Position numbers and translations under genes: made by a program
The notes under the pieces: model-generated
Told to the model about the DNA's origin: nothing
The model's input: the letters and a program-made list of their open reading frames with translations, nothing else
Databases searched by the model: none
Shown: piece after piece, positions 27,413 to 35,856 of the stretch
Position numbering within the stretch: position 1 is the first letter of the stretch
Layout: the number at the start of each line of letters is the position of its first letter
Assembly (NCBI RefSeq): GCF_900129425.1
Contig: NZ_LT670817.1
Span: 2,356,001-2,420,000, forward strand
Reading direction: 5' to 3'
Length of the DNA: 64,000 bases
DNA from: Bradyrhizobium erythrophlei
Lineage (GTDB): Bacteria > Pseudomonadota > Alphaproteobacteria > Rhizobiales > Xanthobacteraceae

Positions 27413-27605
27413 CCGCTCCTCGATGACCCTTTTCATGTCGTGAGTTGGCATCCTCGCTTCCTCTCGAACCAATCGGGCCGTAGATGGGAGGCAAGACCGC
27501 CGCCTCATCATCATTCGATCACCTCGTCAAACCCGCCCAAGCACGACGATAGGACTATCAGGCCAACGTGCCGCCGATCATTGATCGAGAGCGACCTGGA
27601 TTGCG

Positions 27606-28256
27606 CTAACCAGGCTTCACCCGGGCCGGGGGGCCGGGGGGCGGAGTGGTACGCTTGAAGCTTGGCCGTGCCGCGTGCCGGTCGTAGTAACCGGCGAGAT
27701 GGTGCGCGGCGGCGAGAGCCTCCGCGCCCTCGGGGAATTGCTGGACACGATAGAGGATCGGCAGCAGGTTGATGTCAGCGAAAGTGAATTGATCGTCGAC
27801 AAGATAGCCGCTCTTGGCGACCGCCTTATCGAGAACCCCGATCTGCTCGCGCAGAGCCGGCATAACGGCTTCGATCGCCTCTCGGTCAGGCTCTCCATCG
27901 CCGGTCTTGGGGGCAATATACGTGTAGAGATATGTCCGGATCAGGGTGCGATCCATCACCGTGTTGACGAGCGAGACCCATTGCTCGGTGAGCGCGGCGC
28001 GGCGAGGATCGGATGGGAAGACATACGGAGCCGGAAAGCTGCGATCGAGATAAGTTGCGATGGCCTTCGATTCGAAGAGCTCGACATCGCCGTGGCGCAG
28101 CACCGGCATTTTGCCCAGGGGATGGATAGCGAGAATCTCCGGCGCGTGCAGCGGCCTCTCCGTGAGCACGTACTCGATCCCCTTCTCCTCGCAGACCATG
28201 CACGCGACGCGCGTGTAGGTCGACCGCATAGAACCGATGATTTCCGGTGTCGCCAT
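27606..28256 (-). CDS. Glutathione S-transferase family protein
   Basis: 216 residues. The thioredoxin-like half begins IIGSMRSTYTRVACMVCEEK, with HPLGKMPVLRHGDVELFESK carrying the cis-proline and the glutamate-serine glutathione contact, then AIATYLDRSFPAP. The helical half follows, with DDQFTFADINLLPILYRV containing the conserved N-capping box aspartate. The likely job is conjugation or isomerisation of an electrophile. It lies between RidA and an MFS carrier, all on one strand. The C-terminal tail is proline-rich and poorly conserved in appearance. The 183-base gap to the MFS gene shows no gene. Confidence 0.85.
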   Translation of the reverse strand: MATPEIIGSMRSTYTRVACMVCEEKGIEYVLTERPLHAPEILAIHPLGKMPVLRHGDVELFESKAIATYLDRSFPAPYVFPSDPRRAALTEQWVSLVNTVMDRTLIRTYLYTYIAPKTGDGEPDREAIEAVMPALREQIGVLDKAVAKSGYLVDDQFTFADINLLPILYRVQQFPEGAEALAAAHHLAGYYDRHAARPSFKRTTPPPGPPARVKPG

Positions 28257-28439
28257 GACTTGTCTCCCTGCGGTGCCAGCCCGCGACCTTCGTCAGACGG
28301 TTGAAGCTGGACGACCGGCCGACATTGTGCCTGTCGCAGCGCCTGCTTGCTCTCGAAACGCTGTTGCAGGAGCACGAGGTGGGTGCGCCGGGCGTCGCCT
28401 CGAAGATCACCACGACCGGGGACAACGCCGCGCGCTTCT

Positions 28440-29726
28440 TCAAGCCGACCTGATGGCGGCTTGCCTGGGTAGTTCGGGCGCCCACCGCGCCGCCTCCCGC
28501 TCGGGGTGCATCAGCGCCATACCGATAATGCCGCCGATCAGCATGATGATCCCACAAATGACGTAGCCGGTGTAGAAGCCGTCAAGCGGCGTGGCCGCTG
28601 TCTCGATGACGCTGCCCATGATGTAGGGCGCCAGCAGCCCGGCCGATGTGCCGACCGCGTTGCCGATGGAAAGCAGAGCGCCGCGCTGAGCGACCGGGGT
28701 GACCTCGCTGACCACGGCGTGGCTGAACACGTAGATGACCGACGGCAGCGAGATTCCGATGGTCGTCATGGCGATCTTGAGGGGGATGGTTGGCATCTGC
28801 GGCATGATGAGCAACGCGATGCCGCCAAGTCCGACGCAGGCGCCGCCGAACACGCCGCGCGCCATCCGGCTCGACACCCCGCGAGCAAGTAGGTGCTGTG
28901 AGTACCAGCCGGCGGCGATCACCACGACCACACTGATGCCCGGTGGCAGGGCGCTCAACAGGCCAACAGATCCCTGCGCAAAGCCCAGCCCTTTGATCAG
29001 AAATGCCGCCTGCCAGGAGATGGCCAGTGACAGACCCCAATAAGCTCCGAAAAACGCGCACCAGCTCGACAGCACGGTCGGGCTGCACAAGAGCCGCGCA
29101 TAGGATACGCGATCCGGCGTCGCCGTCGCGGTTGGCGCTGCCGACCCTACGATCGGACCTTCCCGGCCAAGCAGCAACCACGCCCCCGTCCAGGCGAGCC
29201 CAACGATGCCCAGCGCCGCGAAAGCCCAGTGCCAGGAGTAGTTGATGATGACCCAATTAAGCATGGGTAACGCCACCATCAGGCCGACCCCCGCGCCCTG
29301 CGACACGATGGCGGTGGGAAGCGTTCGCAGCTCGTTGGGAAACCACTTGTAGGTCGCGTGCAGCGCGACCGGATAGGCCGGCCCCTCGCCGGCGCCGAGG
29401 GCGATCCGGCAGGCGAGCACCGTCGCGAATCCCACCGTGCCGACCATCGGAAACTGGGTCAATGCCCAGGCGAGGCTCATGACCAGCAACACCCAGCGCG
29501 TCTGCACCCGATTGACGATAAAGCCGGTGACGACCGCCGAGAGCGAAAACAGCAAGAAGAAGCTCGAGCCGACAAGCCCGAATTGGCTCGGGCTGAGATT
29601 CAACTCCTTCATCATCGGGACTGCGGCAAGCCCGATCACCGCCTTGTCGACGAAGTTGATGAGCATGAACAAAAACAGCAAGGCGACGATCAACCAGGAG
29701 CCCTTCGGCGTTGGACGGTCGCTCAT
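28440..29726 (-). CDS. MFS transporter, anion:cation symporter type
   Basis: 428 residues with twelve membrane helices. FVDKAVIGLAAVPMMKELNL with NLSPSQFGLVGSSFFLLFSL resembles the ACS family (tartrate, glucarate, phthalate carriers), as does the conserved LGAGEGPAYPVALHATYKWF. The expected role is proton-coupled uptake of an organic acid. GGGAGCAC precedes the ATG. A LysR regulator is divergently encoded 200 bases away and probably controls this gene and the GST gene behind it. Confidence 0.87.
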   Translation of the reverse strand: MSDRPTPKGSWLIVALLFLFMLINFVDKAVIGLAAVPMMKELNLSPSQFGLVGSSFFLLFSLSAVVTGFIVNRVQTRWVLLVMSLAWALTQFPMVGTVGFATVLACRIALGAGEGPAYPVALHATYKWFPNELRTLPTAIVSQGAGVGLMVALPMLNWVIINYSWHWAFAALGIVGLAWTGAWLLLGREGPIVGSAAPTATATPDRVSYARLLCSPTVLSSWCAFFGAYWGLSLAISWQAAFLIKGLGFAQGSVGLLSALPPGISVVVVIAAGWYSQHLLARGVSSRMARGVFGGACVGLGGIALLIMPQMPTIPLKIAMTTIGISLPSVIYVFSHAVVSEVTPVAQRGALLSIGNAVGTSAGLLAPYIMGSVIETAATPLDGFYTGYVICGIIMLIGGIIGMALMHPEREAARWAPELPRQAAIRSA

Positions 29727-29926
29727 TGTGCTCCCTCGATGCTTGTTCCTTTTATTTTAAGCCGCCCCCGGCGCGATAGAACTGCGAGCCGACGAGCCAT
29801 CAGGCGCGTCGTTTGTAAAGGCTTCGGATTGATTTGCAATTGGAACCTGATAGGCTCATCGATGCTGTTTTTATTATAAATCATCGCGTACCGAGCTGCC
29901 GATCCCGGCTGCAAATAGGCTCTTCC

Positions 29927-30880
29927 ATGGAGCGCTCCGTACCCGGCCCCGCCGCTAAAAGACCGCCAAAGCGCGCCGGCGCACTGCCCGAGGTGAATTC
30001 GCGCCAACTCGCCGCGGTGCTGGCGATCGCGGAATATCGCAGCTTCATCGCCGCCGCCGCGTATCTCGGGATATCGCAACCGGCGCTCACGCTGACCATC
30101 AAACGGCTCGAACAGACGCTCGGGCTGCCGCTGTTCCTGCGCACCACGCGCCAGGTCACGATCACCGCGGCCGGTCGCGAATTCGTCGCGATGGCTGAGC
30201 GCGTGTTCAACGACCTGAAACTCAGCATGCGAAGCCTGCGCGAACTGACCGAGCAGCAGCGCGGTCAGGTCATCGTGACCAGCTTGATTCCGGTTCGAAT
30301 GAGTGACGTGATCGCCGAGTACGGGCGGCGCTTTCCCGGCGTCGAGATCCAGCTGCGCGAAGGCTTCCAGGATGACGTCAGGGACGACGTGCGAAGCGGC
30401 CTTGCGGATTTCGGGGTCGGCGATATCGGCGATCTGCCCGACTCGCATCTGACGGAAAGCCTTGGCGTTGAGGAACTATGGGTCGTCCTGCGCGATGACC
30501 ATCCGCTGGCGCGCCTGCGGCAGATCGAGTTCGGCGCGCTCAAGGACGTTGCGCTGGTGTCGTACCGGGTCGGTTCGACGACGCGGCGCCTCATCGACGC
30601 CGCAGCGACCGCCGCCGGTTTCACGTTACGCCATGTCGTGACGGTCGGTTTGCCGCTCACCCTGATGAACCTGGTGGGCCGCGGCGTCGGTGTCGCGGTC
30701 GGCCCTGCTCGTCCCTGGCCCCCGGGGGGCCATCCGAACCTTGTGTCGCGTCCGCTGGTGCGCCCGCGGCTTTCCAGCGAGATCGGCATCATGCGCCTGC
30801 GCGACCGCGAGCTGTCGCCAGCTGCCGCCGGTCTACTGGCGCTCGCTCGCGAGCGGCTGCGGATCCATCGGTCTCGATAG
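29927..30880 (+). CDS. LysR family transcriptional regulator
   Basis: 317 residues from ATG 29927. The N-terminal winged helix-turn-helix reads SRQLAAVLAIAEYRSFIAAA, then AYLGISQPALTLTIKRLEQT, then GLPLFLRTTRQVTITAAG. The substrate-binding domain begins near residue 105 (GQVIVTSLIPVRMSDVIAEY). Such proteins bind a promoter as tetramers and respond to a small metabolite. Divergent placement from the MFS carrier with a 200-base AT-rich spacer implies control of that gene and itself. No single T-N11-A box stood out clearly enough to annotate. Confidence 0.87.
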   Translation: MERSVPGPAAKRPPKRAGALPEVNSRQLAAVLAIAEYRSFIAAAAYLGISQPALTLTIKRLEQTLGLPLFLRTTRQVTITAAGREFVAMAERVFNDLKLSMRSLRELTEQQRGQVIVTSLIPVRMSDVIAEYGRRFPGVEIQLREGFQDDVRDDVRSGLADFGVGDIGDLPDSHLTESLGVEELWVVLRDDHPLARLRQIEFGALKDVALVSYRVGSTTRRLIDAAATAAGFTLRHVVTVGLPLTLMNLVGRGVGVAVGPARPWPPGGHPNLVSRPLVRPRLSSEIGIMRLRDRELSPAAAGLLALARERLRIHRSR

Positions 30881-31113
30881 TTCATAGTCCGTCTCGCTGC
30901 GTCACCCCCTCCGCTCGGGCCCCCGCGAGAACTCCCCGGAACAGGGCGGCGCAGGGCCCGCATCGGGTCAATCGCGTCTCGGCTTTGCCCTCGAACTCGG
31001 ACATTACTCAATGCAGCCGGCAATTCGCATTCGTGCCAAACCCGAGCATTTGGACTGTCCAACGATCGCCATGAACGCGGACGAGTTTGGGCGGACAAAC
31101 CAATCGGACCACC

Positions 31114-31548
31114 ATGTCCTCCAGCTCCAACACCAGTATCGCCAGGAAAGCTCGCACGAAAGCCGAGGCGGATTTTGCCACCTGGCTCATGATGGCGAAG
31201 CTCGGTGGTTTCGATGACCTTCCGCCAAACGCACAGAGCTTTCTAACTGACTATCGAACCCGACTCGAGACGATGAGCGAGGCCGAGTCCACCGCCCTGG
31301 CCGTTCGCGAGGTCTACAGCGCTTATTACAGCGAGATGGGAGGCACGGGCGTAGCGCCGGAACCAAAGGCTCGCACAGTAACGACGGAGGGCAAAGTCGT
31401 GCGGCTTCAGGGACGGCCTAAACCTCAGCCCGGACTATCGGCTGCGCGCCATTCGACGAAGCCAATGATCCGAAAATCCCTTCCGGCACTGCTGATTTTC
31501 GCGGGCATGGTGGCTCTGATTGTCGCATATAGATTTCTGATACAGTAG
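31114..31548 (+). CDS. Hypothetical protein with C-terminal membrane anchor
   Basis: 144 residues from ATG 31114; a TTG at 31087 is possible. The N-terminal two thirds is polar and probably helical (KAEADFATWLMMAKLGGFDD). A basic linker and a single C-terminal hydrophobic segment follow (LPALLIFAGMVALIVAYRFL), leaving the bulk of the protein in the cytoplasm. No family is recognised. It is convergent with the orphan kdpF gene, where kdpA would be expected. Confidence 0.55.
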   Translation: MSSSSNTSIARKARTKAEADFATWLMMAKLGGFDDLPPNAQSFLTDYRTRLETMSEAESTALAVREVYSAYYSEMGGTGVAPEPKARTVTTEGKVVRLQGRPKPQPGLSAARHSTKPMIRKSLPALLIFAGMVALIVAYRFLIQ

Positions 31549-31684
31549 CGTCGCCCGCGGATGTGTGCGGGGACGGAGTGCTGCTCACAGCAACCGTCCA
31601 GCTTACGCCGGAAAAAGGCAAGAAGCGTGCCCGCCGACCCGCGCGCTGGCGCCAGCTGCGACCATGTTGGCGTGCCTGACGGCG

Positions 31685-31774
31685 CTAAAACCGCTCAGGC
31701 CGCAGCAGGGCGAAGATCAAGTAACATAGCAAGCCGGCAGCGACGAGGGCGGCAAGTGAATAATCGAAAACCAT
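31685..31774 (-). CDS. kdpF: KdpF, small potassium-ATPase subunit, orphan copy
   Basis: 29 residues, a single membrane helix with the exact KdpF shape: it begins MVFDYSLAALVAAG and ends FALLRPERF. GAGGAG lies a few bases upstream, overlapping the stop of the preceding small gene. KdpF stabilises the KdpABC potassium pump in the inner membrane and normally precedes kdpA directly. Here the next sequence downstream is 136 bases of spacer and then an unrelated convergent gene, so kdpABC are absent. The frame is intact. It is either a relic of a deleted operon or a small protein kept for another purpose. Confidence 0.85.
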   Translation of the reverse strand: MVFDYSLAALVAAGLLCYLIFALLRPERF

Positions 31775-31785
31775 TTTCGTTCTCC

Positions 31786-31869
31786 TCAGAGGCGTTCACA
31801 GGTGTGCGCATAACCAACCGCCACCAAAAAGAAGCCGAGCCCGAGGACCAGCATGACGACATCCAACAT
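31786..31869 (-). CDS. 27-residue membrane peptide encoded upstream of kdpF
   Basis: The peptide begins MLDVVMLVLGLGFFLVAVGY and ends AHTCERL, a single hydrophobic helix with a short charged end. AAGGAG lies at the right distance from ATG 31869 and the stop is 11 bases before the kdpF start, so the two are translated from one message. A similar peptide precedes kdpF in several rhizobial kdp operons as I recall. Its function is unknown. Conservation of both start signals and both frames argues against chance. Confidence 0.7.
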   Translation of the reverse strand: MLDVVMLVLGLGFFLVAVGYAHTCERL

Positions 31870-32128
31870 GAGGTGCTCCTTGTCGCGCTTGTTTCCGGGC
31901 GCGATGGTTGCGCGTTCCGGGAAGGAAGATTGCGATGGATCAGGAACAATAGACGTCTGGTCGTAGCTAATTGTAAGCTGCCGCGTTGCACATAAGATTT
32001 CGAGATGGGTGTTACGGCAACGTTATAGGAAGGTAATAAGTGTCGCGGGAGGTTTTGACGCAAGCCATTGCGAGGAGGGATTGTTTGGATCGCGCGGCCC
32101 GTGTTACGCGCCCGCGCACGCGGATAGC

Positions 32129-33595
32129 TCAGAACGAACCCACCAGGGAGCCGAGCGCGATGACGGCGGCGAGCGCTACAAGGGCGCCGATGATACCGAC
32201 CACCACGATATCGCGATAGCTGTCCCGGTGCGTCGATCCGCAGACCGCAAGCAAAGTGACCACCGCGCCATTGTGCGGCAGGCTATCGAGTGTGCCCGAA
32301 CCGATCACTGCCACGCGATGGAGCAGCTCCGGATTGAGCCCTATCTCCGCCGCGCGCGACATGTATGTCGCCCCGAGCGCGTCGAGCGCGATGGTCAGCC
32401 CACCCGATGCTGAGCCGGTAAGGGCTGCGAGAACGTTGGTGGCGACTGCCAGCGATACCAACGGACCGCCCCCAATGCCGAGTACTGCGTCGCGTACCAC
32501 GCCGAAAGCAGGCATCGCCGCCACCACGGCGCCGAAGCCGACCAGGCTCGCCACGCTCATCGCCGGCAGCACCGAAGCATTGGCGCCGGCATCCATGGTG
32601 GCGCGCAGAGCCGGCAGTCGGCGAAAATTGACCGCGATCACGGCGACGATCGCGCAGGCAAGCGCGGTGATCACAGCCCACACGCCACCGACAGCTGCGA
32701 GTGACGTCTCGCCCCAGCGAGCTTCCGCGAGAAAGCGCGTGTCGAGTGCCGGCAGGATGAACAACGACATCGCCAGATTGACGGCAATCACCACGATGAG
32801 GGGCAGCGCGGCGAGCATGGCCGGAGGCGGCGCGTCGGTCGTCTCGCCGTGCGTGATCTCTGCCGGATCGAACTCACGCGCGGTGGTGGTGCGTTCACGC
32901 AACTTTTCGTCGGTCGCGAGACGTTCGGCCGGCATCGGCGCGCCGTCGCCGAAGCTTTCGCCGTTCCTCTTTGCGGTCGCCTCTTCGCGATTGAGCCACC
33001 ACAGGCCGAAGGCGAGCATGATCAGCGATGCAAGAATACCGAGGCCGGGCGCCGCAAAGGGCGTAGTGCCAAAGAACGGCATCGGGATCGCGTTCTGGAT
33101 CGACGGCGTCCCGGGCAGCGCCGACATGGTGAAGGTCGAGGTGCCGAGGACAATTGCGGCCGGCATCAGACGCCGCGGGATGCCAGCCGCACGAAACAGC
33201 TCCTGTGCCATCGGCGCCAATACGAAGAAGGCGACGAACAAACTGACGCCGCCATAGGTGACGATCGCGCCGGCCAGCACCACCGCCAGCACCGCCCGCT
33301 GCGGGCCGAGCCGCCGTGTCATAAAGCTCGCGATCGCGGCGACCGAGCCGCTGTCCTCCATCAGTTTGCCGAACAGCGCACCAAGCAGAAACAGCGGAAA
33401 GAATTGCGCCAGAAAGCCTGCCGCGCTGAGCATGAAGGTCTGGGTCCAGTGGGCGAGCAGCGGCTCGCGGGAGAACATCGCCGCGATCAAAGCGGCGAGC
33501 GGCGCCAGCAGCAGTACGCTCCAGCCCCTGAAGGCGAACCAGATCAGCAGGCCGAGCCCGATCAGGATTCCGAGTAGCCCTGACACAGTCGTCAC
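32129..33595 (-). CDS. GntP family permease
   Basis: 488 residues with about twelve to fourteen membrane helices. The N-terminal LLGILIGLGLLIWFAFRGWS, the loop AGAIVTYGGVSLFVAFFVLA, then SALPGTPSIQNAIPMPFFG, and the C-terminal GSGTLDSLPHNGAVVTLLAV are family marks of GntP-type gluconate/proton symporters. In this group some members carry hydroxybutyrate or other short acids instead. The GTG start lies one base after the stop of the patatin gene, so the two are almost certainly co-translated. The 259 bases beyond its end (31870-32128) hold no further gene. Confidence 0.87.
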   Translation of the reverse strand: MTTVSGLLGILIGLGLLIWFAFRGWSVLLLAPLAALIAAMFSREPLLAHWTQTFMLSAAGFLAQFFPLFLLGALFGKLMEDSGSVAAIASFMTRRLGPQRAVLAVVLAGAIVTYGGVSLFVAFFVLAPMAQELFRAAGIPRRLMPAAIVLGTSTFTMSALPGTPSIQNAIPMPFFGTTPFAAPGLGILASLIMLAFGLWWLNREEATAKRNGESFGDGAPMPAERLATDEKLRERTTTAREFDPAEITHGETTDAPPPAMLAALPLIVVIAVNLAMSLFILPALDTRFLAEARWGETSLAAVGGVWAVITALACAIVAVIAVNFRRLPALRATMDAGANASVLPAMSVASLVGFGAVVAAMPAFGVVRDAVLGIGGGPLVSLAVATNVLAALTGSASGGLTIALDALGATYMSRAAEIGLNPELLHRVAVIGSGTLDSLPHNGAVVTLLAVCGSTHRDSYRDIVVVGIIGALVALAAVIALGSLVGSF

Positions 33596-33596
33596 C

Positions 33597-34631
33597 TCAG
33601 CATTCCGCGAGCAGGGCGTCGAGATCGGCCGTGGAGCGCTTTCCGATGTCCTCGCCGTGGGCCGTGAGGAATGCGTCGGCGCTCTTGCGCCCCTCTTCCT
33701 TCAGCAGCGAAACGAACTCCCACTCGGCGTTGAGCTTCGACGACGCACCGAAGTCCGCGAGCGCGTCGCTCATAATCCGGTGCGTGCGCATTCCAGCCCA
33801 GCGCGCGCCTTCGCCGTGTCCGGGATCCGCCACTTCGTGCAGCAGCGCGATCATGCGCAATTCTTTCATCAGCGGCGAATTGAAGGAAACCTCGTTCAGC
33901 CGGTTGAGGATCTCGTTTGCCGTGCGCGGCCGGTCCGGCCGTTCGCGTGGATTGATCTGCACCAGGATGGTGTCGTGCGCGTCGCTTTCGCGCACCAGCG
34001 GCGTCAGGGTCGGATTACCTGCGTAGCCACCATCCCAATAGGGATCGCCGTCGATCTCAATCGCCTGGAACATGGTCGGCAGACAAGCCGAGGCAAGCAG
34101 GACGTCGGCCGTGATCTCCGCATTGCGGAAGATGCGGCCGCGGCCGGTACGCACGTTGGTCGCGGTGATGAACAGCTTGATTGGTGCATTGGCGAGTCGG
34201 CCGAAATCGAGGCTTTCGGCGAGAATGGAACGCAACGGGTTGAGGCCGAGTGGATTAAGATCATAGGGCGAAAGCACGCGGGCCATCAGGTCCATGACGA
34301 CATAGGCGGGCGACGTATCGAGTGTCCAGCGGCCCATCATTCGATCGAGCGGCGAGCGCTGCATCGGACTGAATGCCGCGGCACGCGACACGCGCCGCCA
34401 ATAGGCCTCGAGCGCCGCCCGCGCGCCTTCGGCTCCGCCTTGTATCCATCCGTCCGCCACCAAGGCTGCATTCATCGCACCCGCCGACGTGCCGGAGATC
34501 GCGTCAATCCGCAGCCAGGGCTCCTCGATCAACCGATCGAGGACGCCCCAGGTGAACGCGCCGTGGGAGCCGCCGCCCTGCAAAGCGAGGTCCACCAGAA
34601 CCGGTTCGCGTGCTGTTTGGCCCATCGTCAT
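33597..34631 (-). CDS. Patatin-like phospholipase
   Basis: About 344 residues. The oxyanion loop GGGSHGAFTWGVLD, the nucleophile elbow ISGTSAGAMNAA (GxSxG), and the catalytic Asp in YWDGGYAGNP make a complete Ser-Asp dyad. Bacterial patatins are cytoplasmic or membrane-associated lipid acyl hydrolases; some act on polyhydroxybutyrate granules or hydroxybutyrate oligomers. Coupling to a GntP permease is compatible with hydroxy-acid metabolism, which is inference only. The start is ATG 34631 or 34625 with AAAGAAG before them; a GTG at 34658 is less likely. Confidence 0.87.
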   Translation of the reverse strand: MTMGQTAREPVLVDLALQGGGSHGAFTWGVLDRLIEEPWLRIDAISGTSAGAMNAALVADGWIQGGAEGARAALEAYWRRVSRAAAFSPMQRSPLDRMMGRWTLDTSPAYVVMDLMARVLSPYDLNPLGLNPLRSILAESLDFGRLANAPIKLFITATNVRTGRGRIFRNAEITADVLLASACLPTMFQAIEIDGDPYWDGGYAGNPTLTPLVRESDAHDTILVQINPRERPDRPRTANEILNRLNEVSFNSPLMKELRMIALLHEVADPGHGEGARWAGMRTHRIMSDALADFGASSKLNAEWEFVSLLKEEGRKSADAFLTAHGEDIGKRSTADLDALLAEC

Positions 34632-34664
34632 CTTCTTTGGCCGCCGATGAAACGACACCTTAAT

Positions 34665-34898
34665 TCAGGGCGAGCCCACAATGCTGCGTCTTGATCCTTC
34701 GTATGATCGACGCAGCAGCGCGAACAGGCTGCCGCCCGTCGCCGCGCCCAGGAGGTAGACGACGCCAACCAACACTGCGAGCGGCACGCGGGCATTGAAG
34801 CCGAGATAGGACATCGTGACGATCTCGAAGTTCTGCAGCGCAAAGATGATCGTCGCCGCCGCGATCAGAATGATGACGGCGAGGTAAATCCAGCGCAT
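34665..34898 (-). CDS. LapA-domain (DUF1049) small membrane protein
   Basis: 77 residues from ATG 34898, preceded by AAGGAGACG. Two membrane helices flank a short loop: MRWIYLAVIILIAAATIIFA, then LQNFEIVTMSYLGFNARVPL, then GVVYLLGAATGGSLFALLRR. This is the LapA (lipopolysaccharide assembly protein A) domain pattern, in which the NxxxVxxxFxG-type loop links the helices. It is a standalone small form. It lies directly upstream of the patatin gene and downstream of the HdeD-like gene on one strand. Confidence 0.8.
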   Translation of the reverse strand: MRWIYLAVIILIAAATIIFALQNFEIVTMSYLGFNARVPLAVLVGVVYLLGAATGGSLFALLRRSYEGSRRSIVGSP

Positions 34899-34956
34899 GG
34901 GCGTCTCCTTAACGGCGACCAAGAGACCGTGTGGCGCGCAGTCCGCCGACTACACC

Positions 34957-35532
34957 TCAACGAACTTGGCGCAGACCGAAGCCGAGTCCGATCCAGGCTA
35001 CGCCGGCCATGATGAGATCGATGCCAAGGAACACGCCGAGGATATAGAGGCTCGAGACCGGCCAGTGCGCCAAAATCAGCAGGCCGAGCAGCAGCGTGAT
35101 CGCGCCGGACAGCAGCACCCAGATCCAGGGCGTTTCCCGTTTCATGCTGAAGGCCAGGATGATCCGCATGATGCCGCAGGCCAGCAGCGATGCGCCGAGA
35201 ATGAGGGTGAGCAGCGCGGCGGCGAGCAGTGGATTCTCGAACGTGACGAAGCCCGCGATGATGTAGAGCACACCGAGCAGGACCCAGAGCAGGAATTTGC
35301 CCCAGCTCTTGATCTGGAAGGCGCTGAATACTTCGGCGACGCCGGCGATGATCATCATCACGCCGACGACGAGGACGCTCGCGACAGTGGCCATTACAAC
35401 GCTGCCAAGCGCGATAAACCCGGCGAGCAGATAGACGACGCCGAGTGCGACGATCCAGCCCGACTTGGCGCGCAGCGGTGCCAATTCAGAACTGGCTTGA
35501 GAATTTATAAGAGTGTCTGAAGCATGGGTCAT
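34957..35532 (-). CDS. HdeD family membrane protein (DUF308)
   Basis: 191 residues from ATG 35532, chosen for GGAGG just upstream. Six membrane helices are arranged as three pairs, with the repeated pattern of DUF308: SGWIVALGVVYLLAGFIALG, then FSAFQIKSWGKFLLWVLLGV, then MKRETPWIWVLLSGAITLLL. E. coli HdeD is an acid-resistance membrane protein; the biochemical role is not defined. The genes from here to GntP are on one strand with short gaps and may form one transcript. Confidence 0.85.
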   Translation of the reverse strand: MTHASDTLINSQASSELAPLRAKSGWIVALGVVYLLAGFIALGSVVMATVASVLVVGVMMIIAGVAEVFSAFQIKSWGKFLLWVLLGVLYIIAGFVTFENPLLAAALLTLILGASLLACGIMRIILAFSMKRETPWIWVLLSGAITLLLGLLILAHWPVSSLYILGVFLGIDLIMAGVAWIGLGFGLRQVR

Positions 35533-35856
35533 GACGGCCTCCGATGAGAAAACCAATCTGACGTTCGTCTGCAAGAGACGAGAGCACGAAGCATATCGAA
35601 CAAGTGATACCAGTTGCAATCGCTATCTCTTGCCATTTTCGACTTTTAGGTTTTCGATATGGCCTCGCGCCTTGCCGACAATTTTAGCGCATCCCTTCTT
35701 CTCTTCACGGCTTTATCAGCGAAAGAATGTAACCGCACGTGGCCCCGGCGGGCTTGGGTGAGGCAACGGAACGAGTGCCCGCATCCACCGCTCGAAAATG
35801 GCTGCGGATAGTAGGTAGTGTGACGGGTCTCGTGCTTTCCAAGCGGAGCATGTACG
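35533..35856. other. Divergent promoter spacer
   Basis: 324 bases between the HdeD-like gene and the amidohydrolase relic, transcribed away from each other. The central part (about 35590-35720) is AT-rich and is the likely promoter area. No repeat, hairpin or convincing gene was found. Confidence 0.4.
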
